Source: Antitrichia curtipendula
Lineage: Eukaryota; Streptophyta; Bryopsida; Hypnales; Leucodontaceae
Length of the DNA stretch: 64,000 nt
Direction of reading: 5' to 3'
Assembly (NCBI GenBank): GCA_951230915.1
Contig: OX579633.1
Coordinates: 8,530,145-8,594,144 of the forward strand
The notes below the pieces were generated by a model. The model saw only the letters and a list, made by a program, of their open reading frames with translations. It did no database searches and was not told the origin of the DNA. A program made the position numbers and the translations under genes. The stretch's first letter is position 1. The number at the start of each line of letters is the position of its first letter. Below are positions 51,916 through 62,720 of this stretch, in pieces.

Positions 51916-54900
51916 CATGCTCTTGAGATATCATAGGCAACTGTACTTCGGTGCTCACACTAATTATCAGTTCTGTTTGTAATGGCCTGTATGCGGACTT
52001 CGTATCGGCCTGAATAATCACCGGCATTTTATCGTGTCGACTCGTTGTTTTGAGTGTTTTGTGAAGGTTTGGCTTGTCTATTTCGGACGAGGTTCGAGGT
52101 TTTATTACGAACATTGAGCTTCTTCTGTTATGGAGCGCGACGGTAGGCATAGCTAGGGTAGGAATGTGACCTGACGACATTATGAAGTGTAACGCTTGTT
52201 GGAAGGATTTGGAGGGCAAGGCAGTCGCGACAACATGCGGGCATATATTCTGTATCCTTGTGACTTATGATTTTCGCAAGTGACGGTGAGTTTTCCATTT
52301 TCTTTCCGTACGTCGTTGCTCAAGTCCTTGATCGGAGACACAGGTACCGAAGATGCTCAGAAAATCTTGAGCTCCGTCGACGCTGCCTGCCCTCTGTGCG
52401 AGCAGATGCTTTCGGAGAGGTGAGCTTTTCTGCTCCAGTCATTACTTGTGGCTTGTTGAGCTTTCAATATCTTGAACGCGATTGGTGTCACTAATGAGAT
52501 CAAGATTTTCCTCGTTATCAACCACTCTGTGTTTAGTCACGGTGTAGCACTCAATTCTTTCTGTAATGTTCATTGTGGCCGCAGCAAGACGAAGGCTGTG
52601 GACATGGCTCCCACCGATGAATGGATCAATGTAAATATCTCCGCTCTGTTTTCTTGGCGCTCATGTAGTTGTAAAATCATTCGAATTCCCTGCAGCATGC
52701 AATTAGGCAAGAAAACGTTTCGTGATTAGCGGGTAGTCAGTATTCTGTTGTTTTGTCTGGGAGGATAAACGCCTGCGCGCGTTTGTGAATCACTGCAATT
52801 AAACGTGCTAAAGAACTGCCTAGGACGGATTTTGTATTGCGTTTTGCCGAAGTTAAGAGTGACGGAAAGAGTTCTAAGTGAGTATGCATGATGCTTAAGC
52901 TCCTTGCTAGAATACGAATTAGCCCTGTTTGTTATCACGCAAAGCTTCGGTGTTCGTGCTTTGATGGTTTATTCTAAGAAGAGCTTAACTTATGTACGAG
53001 TTGTTTGCTTTTGCTCAGATGGTGATGGCTGGCGTGGCACCTCAAAGCAGTATCCTCATTCTTCCCATGCTGTTAATCTGGATTTCATGTGTAGCACTGA
53101 GATAGGCACGTACTGTGGTTGTATGGGATTAATTAGAAGGAAGAGAGAGTTGAAACTCTTTGACAAATAGTAGTTATGAAAAGCGCGTTTAAGGGAGTCG
53201 TCTTCTGGATTGGACAGAAGGATGTGGAAGTTCAGCTTTCGGTCAACAAAGCTTTGCAGTTTCGCCAAAAGTGTGAGCAAATGCAGGATGATTACTCTCA
53301 AAAGATGAACCAAGTCGAGGAAGCCTACAATTCGAAGCTTCAGCAAGTGCATGCGGGGTACCAGAAAGCCATGAAAAAAATCAAGGACATGGAGCATGAA
53401 AAGGAAACGATGCAGAAAGACAAGAAGGAAGTACAAGAGAAATACACGGAGAAGTCGAGGTTTCAGACTAGCCTTCCAGCTTGACCTTTCTGTGATCTGC
53501 GACAGTTCTTACGTTTCCAAGCTCTTCATTTATAAAATGAAGCAATGTGCGGCTATTTGATATTCAAGTAGTGGCAGCGGCAAGTTGGCAACTCTCGTTG
53601 CCAGCACAGCAGGACACAATGTCTGAGATCTTAATTCATGACAGTAGAGTCTGCAAATCTAGTGCTGCACCCTAGTTTGACAGTTAACAAACAAATTGAA
53701 CAAATGCTTTAATTTGGAGCTCACGCTTTTGGAGCTCACTGTCCCGGTGCGCAATCAACTTCCCCAATGCGCTCTTGCAGGAAGCGCAGTTTGGTAGTAG
53801 TGTGGAATGAATAGCCAGATGTTAGTACATGTATGTAATGGTAGTCAGTTTGAGCGACGGGGATCCCAGAATCCCTCAAACCATGTGCACCTGAACTATC
53901 TTTCTCTGTCGTGAACTGCTACTAGTTCGAAATAGGCTCTACACAGATGGTACGACCTGGTTCTTATTGATATTTTCTTAAGACACTCGGGTGTGCTCGT
54001 GTGTCGTTGTGACAGGCAGAAGAGAAAGTTGGAAGAGATGTATGATGCTCTAAGAAAGGAGCACGAGCTTTTGAAGCGTTCTTTTGCATCCTCCACGCCT
54101 AGCAGTCAAGCCGTGATACAGCGGCCTAACCCCTACGCTTTTGCTCCAGCGTTTAACGGGTTTGAAGATATCAGACATCTACCTATACCTTCCGCCTCAG
54201 TGTCTGGTAATGTCCCCATGCTGCCAGTATTATCGTACTCGTGAATCGATTGAATGAGGAATATCAAGAATGATAGATTTGATGCATGAGCACGAAGACT
54301 TTGAAAATGGACATGGCAGAACACATGCATGAACCTAATATTGATCAAGGAATTGGGTTGCAGGGATGCCTACAAATTCGCAAGCAGGCACTGCTGACTT
54401 TTGGCCTACTCGCCAAGAAGGCCCAATTTTACGCCCTCGAAGGCAATCTCTGGCTCCCCGACCCGTAACTGGTGGATCGCCAACCATGTTCAACACCTCT
54501 ACTCACCAGTCTCCGTTCCACACGTCTAGTGGTGCTCAGCCTTCAGACACATTTCGCAACCTTCTTCGTTCCCCGAGTACAAGGCCAAGGGGTCGTCCAA
54601 GGGGTTTATGACTCGTTGGGATATCCGGAAATTCACCTGCTGTGCTCCAGGTGGGCAAAGGAATGAACACGGGTGGCTCAGGCAACCTAAGCGTTGAGCG
54701 TTGGGAGGAATTTGGATGGCTACCTTCAATTTCGATTGCTGCACGACTCTAAGGAAACAATGCAGCGGACTGTACTGTACTGTACATATGCTGCTCCACA
54801 TTCTTAACATCACGCGTTTGTCATGCCACTTAATTTAGCAACGTGTGAAATCACCAATCCTGGCGCAAATGACTAACAGAACCTCCGCCATGATTAAGAA

Positions 54901-55090
54901 TTTGCCAAATGAATCGTATTAACAAGGCAGCTGTCAGCTTGCTCTCGTGTCGAAAGGACCGAGAGTTCAGCAAGAAGAGAATACTAATTTGCATGGTTGT
55001 AGGTTTGTTCCCACCCCGTTCTGATCAAATGTATATGCCATCACCATGGTGTGTCCTGGACTGGATGGAAGGCAACCGCAACTGGTACGG
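51916..55090. repeat. Segmental duplication, right block (HEI10b)
   Basis: Counterpart of 31690-34835. The offset is constant at 20,232 from the start codon through intron 6, then 20,231 after a one-base indel. The 3' end of the match is near 55090, after GGATGGAAGGCAACC. Confidence 0.9.
52182..54611 (+). CDS. HEI10: HEI10 meiotic crossover RING E3 ligase, copy b
   Basis: A second complete HEI10 gene with seven exons: 52182-52251, 52344-52419, 52585-52630, 53019-53049, 53174-53459, 54016-54206, 54364-54611. All splice sites, RING ligands, the coiled coil and the RPRGRPRGL end are as in copy a, and the 315-residue protein appears identical. Sequence shared with copy a begins only about 265 bp upstream of the ATG. 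Beyond that lies AT-rich DNA rather than the GC-richer region upstream of copy a, so its promoter may be different or missing. In Arabidopsis, HEI10 dosage sets crossover number, so an expressed extra copy could matter; expression cannot be judged here. Confidence 0.92.
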
Positions 55091-57082
55091 TAAAAAATGG
55101 GTAGGGTGTACCTTTGTATTGAACCCTACCATACAGTTCCCTCCAATAATGTGACCTAATTTTCGAGAAAGACAATAGTGTTGCTGAAAACGCTCCGACA
55201 CTCACAGATTGCAGATCACATGTTTGAAGTGGCTAAATCGAAGAAGGCTTGAAACTTCTCGACTGAGAAGAAGACCTGCATCATTGGAATGCACAAATCA
55301 TCTCCCATGGCCGTGCAAATTGTTGCCTAACTCAGACACCCTACGTACTTGAACACTGTGATCAAAGAACTTCAAGCGTCGTAGGACAATTGTGACCCCA
55401 AAATCTCTTGGAGCTTCAACGAAGTTGTTGAAATATGATGTCCGGGGTTTTCTTGTCCAGGACCGACGGCAGACACTTGTAAATATCGTAGACAGTTCGA
55501 CATTGAATGTTTCGGCCAGGTTGCTTCCACTAATTGCCGCGGTGCTGCAAAGAAAGCCGGTTTCGAGCGATAGGCACATAGCTGGGAGGTTGGATTTTGC
55601 AGAAATGCACTGAACATGGGCGATTGACGAGTGGAAGCGAGTTCATTGGAACAATGAGTACACCTTCGAGATCGGTAAGAATTCAAGACAAACTAGTATG
55701 CCCTGTGCCATTGCTACAGTCAAAAGAAAATTTATTTACTCATAAAAACTTTGAAATTCAATAACTTTCACACCGTGGGTTCAAATGTCACGAAACAAAG
55801 CCTCTGCACCCCTCCTCACTAAGGCCTTTCCAATGATACCAAGCATGCGACCGGGGAATGCACGGTTGATGAGATCTCACTGTATCAAACAAACAAACAA
55901 AACAAACCGCATATCTTAATGGATGGATTCTTGTGTGAAGGAAGATTGATTCATTCTTTTTAAATTGGATTGTTTGACATCAATTTTTGTTACAGTCTAG
56001 GGAGCCTTCACTTCCTTGAGGAAGCTTCCATTGATCAGTATGTTGCTAGGAAGATGGATCGCAATAGATTTTGTTGACCTCGTGTATGAAGGAGGCTTGG
56101 ACCCATTTTCCAACATCTACAAGAATAGGGGTTGTCACACCTTCACCCCATTCTCAATCTTCAAAAAATGAGGACATGGTACTCACTAGTTGGCTCTCCT
56201 TGGCTTGCAAAGGTTCCATTCTTTGAAGATTGAGAATGACCATTTTTTTTCTCAAGAGGAAAATAAGGAAAAAAGGATGTAAAGAAGATTTTGCGTGCAT
56301 ATGATCCATCTTACTTTCACACTCCACAATAGCAAGTTCACCTTAGTCAATCAGAAAGTACTTCTAGTGGCAATAGTAACTATCCTTGTCGCAACAACAA
56401 TTCGGCACAACAACTGTGCTGAGCAATTGACATTTAGCATTGGCGCAACATCCTTCCACAATGTCGGATGCATGTGAGTGTCAAAAAAATTACTTAGGCA
56501 ATCCTCCCCTAGAGGTTTAGGATTCTTTCTAGTTTCCATTTTCATTCTTGCAATGACACAGAAAGGGGGGCACACCTTCATGTATAATGTTTTCCTATTG
56601 ACTCTTCTTTTCACTCCACAACTTCTCATTCTTCATACAAGTTTCACTCTTCAAGAAGGTGTGACTTCTAATGTTCTCAAGCTAATATCCATGGAAGATG
56701 GTACCCTAGTATATATATAAGAATAAATTCCCTAATGATTGACAAGAAAGGCGAGATGAAAGCAAAAAACATTTGTACTAAATTGATTAGTGTTGTATTT
56801 GACCATGTTCTTGTGAAAATAACCACAACTTTTAAAGACTTTAGGGAATGGATTCAAATATTATTGGAAGTGCATCTTACATAAAGTATTTTTTTTCCTT
56901 TTTTTTAGTTTATAAAATCATTCATTCTTATCTCCCTCTATCCCAAAATGATCTTCTTATTGGCTTTAAATTTTTTTCCCAAAATGATCTTCCTCTTAAG
57001 ACGTGGAGGAAAAACTTGCAAAATGAAACACAATGGTTGGAAAGAAATTCACCTTCTAATAAATAGCACATATGTGTGTTTT
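55091..57082. other. Intergenic DNA downstream of HEI10b
   Basis: No gene is recognised with confidence. A GC-richer island at 55290-55690 has open frames on both strands (minus frame with FNVELSTIFTSVCRRSW; plus frame with YDVRGFLVQDRRQTLV) that I cannot assign. The rest is AT-rich. Confidence 0.4.
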
Positions 57083-58008
57083 TTAACCCCTAAAGGACCA
57101 AGCTGCATTTTTTGGCAACATAGAAATTTTGGGCATGTACGTGTGATTAGAGATTTTTTTATTTTTTTTAATAGAGGGTGTAGACAAGGAATATCTTTCA
57201 CGTGCACTAAATTTCAAGACAATTTGAAAATATGAGTAAAAAGTTATGGTCTAATATGTGGTTTGTTTCTCAACTTGAGCAGTCTAGGCAAATCTTAAAA
57301 AATCACTTTTTTCAAACGTAAAATTTTGAATTCGTCTTTTTATATTTATATATACATAGAAAGCTTTGAATCATTCTATTTTGATCATTGAGTCAAAAGT
57401 TATGAGGTGTTTTAGTTTATAGGCAGTTTGGGATTTTCTACTCTAGAATAAACTTCGAAGTCCTTTATTTTATTCAATTTTTAGTATTTTTGGAAAATAA
57501 ATAAAAAAATAGGATGTAGATTGTTTATTACAACATTGCAACCATTGGAATTGACATTTTTCAAGTCCATAACTAAATTCTTAACAATTTTGTATTTTGA
57601 GTCATTCTCTACATCTTTCTACTTATTATTTTTTTCCTATATGTTGTACAATTCCAAATGATCTGAAAATTTTCAAGCATGTAGCCAACTTGCCTTGAAG
57701 AATGAATCCAAAGAAGCACCACCATTTTGGACATTTTTTCATATAAATGTGACCTTGTGAAGTGCAGCTGCCCGATTTTTTGTGGTGACAAAAAAATGAT
57801 TTTTGTCACTTCAAATGCTAATATCTTGCAATCTACACGGTGAAAATTTCTGAATTTTTTTTCACATCTTCTCAATCTAACATACTAGAAGATCCTATGT
57901 TTATATGTGTCTAAAAATGACATTTTTCAAGATTTTGATACTTGTACTAGAAATGGCATTTTTGGAGCATTTTTGGTGATAACATAGTCAAAGAACTTTA
58001 AAGGTTAA
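57083..58008 (+). mobile_element. MITE family A, copy (0.93 kb)
   Basis: TTAA at 57083-57086 then CCCCTAAAGGACCA; the right end is GAACTTTAAAGG then TTAA at 58005-58008 (two changes from TTTAGGGG). The interior matches 59351-60283 along its length, including TTATGAGGNGTTTTAGTTT and GAAGTGCAGCTGCCCG. Non-coding. Confidence 0.75.
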
Positions 58009-59350
58009 TTGAGAATAAACAATTGGCCCAAGTTTAACAACTTTAAAGGCCCAAGTCAGTATGTACCAACAAGATGCAATTGTATCTGCACTATATGCTT
58101 TTCATTTGGCCATTATGGCACAATAGGGTAGTTGACTTCATTCCGACCATTTAAGCAATTATGCATATTTGGAGCATAGATTTTTTGAGTGGAGAAATTT
58201 TCCCTTGTACAGAAATAGAGTTTAGAAGGATTCCATATTTTTTCAGGATTTTATTTCTCAAAACATAATTACTGTGAATTTTTTAGTTGAGGATTTTGTT
58301 CGACTTGTTCTTGTCACATACTGTAGGTCTTCCCATTTCCAACCACAGGTTGATTGCAAAATCAATTAAGACTGCAGCCAATCGTAATGCGCCACAATTG
58401 CATTGGGAGTTGTGTTATAATTAACCACTACTTTTCTCCTGCTGATTGGAAAGAGAGTAACCTATATAACAAAAATAGGTCCCTAGTCGGAATAAGGTCA
58501 GGTACCTTACACAGTTGTATACAATTCTTCAAGGCCACTTGCCCTTTTGTTTGTTTTTTAAACAAATGAAACAAAATTTCATTGCCAAAAAACAAAGCAT
58601 TCAAACCAACCACATGAGTGGCCTGGCTGATTTGCTTGTTTTTTGGAATTTTTTCATGTGCCGCATTCAAATAGAGCCGCATTCAATACGTAGAAGAAAG
58701 CCTTTCTACTAATGTGGATGATCTAAGATGTAAGGCTTAAAAAGTGTTGGATGAAAATTTGGAGTTCCTTTAACTAAAAAAATTCCAAAGTCATGAATTG
58801 AACACTTTCAATCCACATCGTTGTTCCTCAATTAATCCGTAAAGGACACAACCCCCCATGACCAAGGTAATCAACAAAACACTCCAATTTTTGAACTACT
58901 AGGTGCATTCTTTATTTCTACATTAAGAATGAAGTCATCCATTGAGCAATTTGGATCTTTGGTGTCTTTGAAGGATTAAACAATTTCTAAAGAAAAAAAG
59001 AAGAAAAAGAGAACTATTTTCAAAATATGACTAGGAATAATGAGATTTTGTCAGGTAAATTATTTTGCCAAAATTTGACCTATTTTAAATAAAATCATCC
59101 AAATTTTTTTCTTATTTTTTCATCCATTTTTTCCATCCATGATATCCTCTAAAATTAACAAACCTCATTAAAATCTTACATGCAAAGTAAAATTTTAATG
59201 GAATTAGTTAATTTAGAATATATGATTGATGAAAGTATGTATGCTATGGATGGATAAAAAAAGTGTTTTTTTAGACTTGCTTGAGTTTTAGGGTGCACCT
59301 TGTACTACTACCAAGGAAACCAAAATGACTTGTTAATTGTTGAACAATAC
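58009..59350. other. AT-rich spacer between two family A elements
   Basis: Contains one family C MITE (58832-58979). Nothing else is recognised. Confidence 0.4.
58832..58979. mobile_element. MITE family C, copy 2 (148 bp)
   Basis: TTAA at 58832-58835 followed by TCCGTAAAGGACAC; the right end is GTGTCTTTGAAGGA followed by TTAA at 58976-58979. The termini are imperfect inverted repeats. The interior matches the copy at 4047-4190. Confidence 0.7.
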
Positions 59351-60283
59351 TTAACCCCTAAAGGACCAGCCTGCAGAATTTGGCAACATAAAAAAATTGG
59401 GCAGGTACATGTGGCCAGAGATTTACAAGTTTGAGGCTGAAATTTTAATAGAAGTTGTGGACAAGGAGTACCTTTCATTTGAACTAAATTTTATGACATT
59501 TGGAAATACGAGTCAAAAGTTATGGCCTAATATGTTACTTTTTTTCTCAGCCGGGCAGTTAGGTCAGATCAGAAAAAAACAATTTTTTCAGAAACAAAAA
59601 TTTGAAACTGGTTTTCCAAAGCTATCTATACGTGGAAAGCTTTTAATCATTCCATTTTGACCAATGAGTCAAAAGTTATGAGGAGTTTTAGTTTGCGGGC
59701 AATTTTGGAATCACTACTCTAAAATAAACTTTGAAGTCTTTTATCTTACTCAATTTTCAATATTTTTTGAAAAAAATAAAATCATAGGATGTAGATTGTT
59801 TAATACAACATGTCAACCATTGGGATTGGCATTTTTCAATTTCATATCTAAATTCTTAACAATTTAGTATTTTGAATCATTCTTTACTTCATTCTACTTA
59901 CTATTTTTTTCCTATATGTTATACAATTCCAAATGATGTGAAAATTTTCAAGCATGTAGACAACTTGTTTAGGAAAAATAATCCAAAGAAGCACCACCAT
60001 TTTGGACATTTTTTCATAAAAAAGTGAGCTTTTGAAGTGCAGCTGCCCGGTTTTTTGCAGGGGTCAAAAAACGATTTCAGTGATTTTGAATGCTTATATC
60101 TTGCAATCCATGAGGTGGAAATTTCTGAAATTTTTACCACATATTCTCAAGTCAGCATACTACAAGATCCTACGGTTACATGAGTCAAAAAAAAGTTTTT
60201 TTCAAAAATTTGGTACTTGTACTAAGAACGGCAGTTCTTGAGCATTTTCAGTGAAAACATAGTCACGGAACTTTAGGGGTTAA
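59351..60283 (+). mobile_element. MITE family A, best-preserved copy (0.93 kb)
   Basis: TTAA at 59351-59354 followed by CCCCTAAAGGACC, and GGAACTTTAGGGG followed by TTAA at 60280-60283. The ends match as inverted repeats for 9 bp and then 2 of the next 4. Same orientation as the 57083 copy, 1.3 kb away. No transposase frame, so movement would need an enzyme supplied elsewhere. Confidence 0.8.
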
Positions 60284-62720
60284 TATAAATTATATAACTT
60301 AAAGCGACCATATTAGCATTTGAGCATGATTTCTATTATTTTGTTCTCTATAATTGATTGTTTTAGTTTCAATTGGGTCTTATTGGTAGGGATTTTAGAC
60401 TCTCCTAACATACTTATATGTTTTGTGAACAATGTATGAATAAATTGAGAATTTCTAAGGTACTAGATACAATTTTTAGGTGTTTCTAAAGTTGACCCTA
60501 CACTTTAATGTTCAAGAAGTGTATGTTTTAGGCATGAATATGTAAAAATTTATTTTGCACCATGCTCCATTATAATTAGCCCCTCACCGCCCAAGGGGAC
60601 CAAAAGTGTCCTCACATAGTTTCATGTCCAATTAAAATTGCTGTAACTTTTGCATCCGAAGTTCAAATTCAGTAAAACTTGTTGAAATTTATATATTTTT
60701 TTTATAGTTTGTTTGGTAAGATTTTTAGATCAATCCAAGATGTACTGATTTTTTATAAGCCAATCGAAATTCAAAGGTTCAATTTGAAATCACCAAATTG
60801 CATTGATGGCTACAACTTTAGAGATGCCATATTTAACTACTTTTGGACTTTTAAGGAAATTTTGGACTTTGTCCATCGGGAGATCTCCCGGTGTCATAAA
60901 TATCTAAAATCTAAACCTGTTGTACATTTTTCAAACCACCTAGTCCAAAATCTATATCATTTCTAGATTCATAAAATCTATAGAAGTCAAAGTCTACAAT
61001 TGTCTTAGATGTCTCTTTACCAATTTTGGACTTTGCAAAGTCCAAAAGTAGTTAAATATGGCATAGAGACTTGTATCTCCTTCATCTAATGATTGTTTTT
61101 AATAAATTATTTTGTTGGATTATGCTCCATTACAGTCTAATTATTGCGGTAAGATTTTCATGTCAATCCAAGTTGTTTTTAATGTTTGGGAGCAATTTGA
61201 AGTTCAAAATCCTGACATTTTTGGATTATAGTGACCTCATGTGGCTGGTTTCTTCTTCATATAGTTTTTGTTTCCAATGAAAGTTTTTGGAGAAGTTGCA
61301 CATACTAGTCTAGTTTGTGTGTGTATAATTTCATAATAATCCAAGAAGGTATGAGTGACAGAGAATCATTTTAGTAGAAGGAGGTTCAACTTTAGATGTG
61401 TTTTTTGCAACTTTCCTTGCTATTTTTTGGCATTTCAAAGCCATTTTGTAGACACAATGAGTCAATTGAATGGTATTTTTTTACCAATGTTTTTGTATTT
61501 TGGTTTTGAATCAATTTATAGTCTAAAGCTTTTTCATTTGAGTAGCTTTAGAAATCAAATTTCACCTCCAAATGTGTTTCTAGGAAAATTTCAACATCTT
61601 TTTCCTACACTAAAATGTTCTAATCTTGCAATCTATGTGGCTAAATGACTCCAAATTTGACTTATGTCATCTACAATATATACAAGACAAGATTGTATGG
61701 TTGAGATTTCTATACCTTAGTGACATTTTGAAGTATAACACTTCAAAAGCAATGATGTTTTTAAATTCCAGAAGGCCTTGAGCCTTGAAGGGTTTAGCTA
61801 CATTGATATACGTTCTAGACTTTTCAAACTTTGAAAAAGGTGCGGCAATGACCGTACATATTATTGCTAATACAACAATTCCCACCATAAACATAGAATT
61901 CGTAATTTTTGTACTTGGCCATATGAAATTGCACTTACAAACCATACAAATGAAATTGACCTCATCTCCAACTAGGGTGACCTTTTTCCTTCCTTTTTTT
62001 GATTTTTACAAAACCATTGAAAGAGATATTGATTTCTTTTTGTGTTTCAGCAAATTCATTTTTTCTATGTATCATGCACAATACATAGTGTTTTTTTCCA
62101 AACAACTTCATAGCTTTACAACTTCCATAATGCATTTCAATACGCAATCAAATATTATTCATAAATCTAACTTTCATTGCAATCACATATTACTTTACCT
62201 ATTCCTATATTGTTGTATGTCTAGCTCAATTCTCCTACTCACACATTTTGAAACTAAATAAATCACTCTTATGAGCTCTAGTCAACGTAAAAGAGGAATT
62301 CAATATGAACCAACATCATTCTTCAATTGTTCGTTGTCCAATTCCTCCAATTGCATTGCAATGTACTCCAATAAATGCGGTTTTGCTAATGCTAGGATGC
62401 TTACTTTTTTCTTCGTTACGTCTCCATGCACCGATACACTAATCTTTTGCACAAACCCACTTCTTGTTTGTTTTGCAATGTCATTTCAAGAGAATATAGT
62501 CGCTTTTTTCTCTACCCATCCATACCTCTCACCGGATGGCTCCCATAAAGATTTCATACAATTTGTTTATCATTCTTTGCTTGAGGTTTTTCTTCTTCCC
62601 ACTTTTGCCCTCATTATTGGCCAATACCATATAACCTTCATTTTTGTTGCCCAAACTCCAGCACTTTCTCCACATAAAACGATACTCTCACTCTTCTCTC
62701 AGGAGCCTCCACTGTGAGTG
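60284..62720. other. AT-rich intergenic DNA left of the DUF7869-like pseudogene
   Basis: It contains one foldback element (60824-61064) and a pair of diverged direct repeats around GTAAGATTTTNATNTCAATCC (60716 and 61151). The minus strand at 62270-62700 has short open stretches (for example HGDVTKKKVSILALAKPHL) that could be a further decayed part of the transposon to the right. No intact gene. Confidence 0.4.
60824..61064. repeat. Foldback MITE with perfect 28-bp terminal inverted repeats
   Basis: The left arm 60824-60851 (starts ATGCCATATTTAACTACTTT) is exactly complementary to the right arm 61037-61064. Both ends are bordered by AGAG, a possible target duplication. An internal 14-bp palindrome CGGGAGATCTCCCG lies near 60878-60891. 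Length 241 bp. Confidence 0.8.

Noticed and set aside
25949..60283. CCCTAAA motifs in the element ends as interstitial telomere sequence
   Set aside because: Only a single heptamer occurs at each element end, never an array; it is explained by the terminal repeat.
61785..62261. 158-codon plus-strand frame
   Set aside because: AT-rich, Phe/Ile/His-heavy composition and no recognisable domain; probably a chance frame next to decayed transposon DNA.
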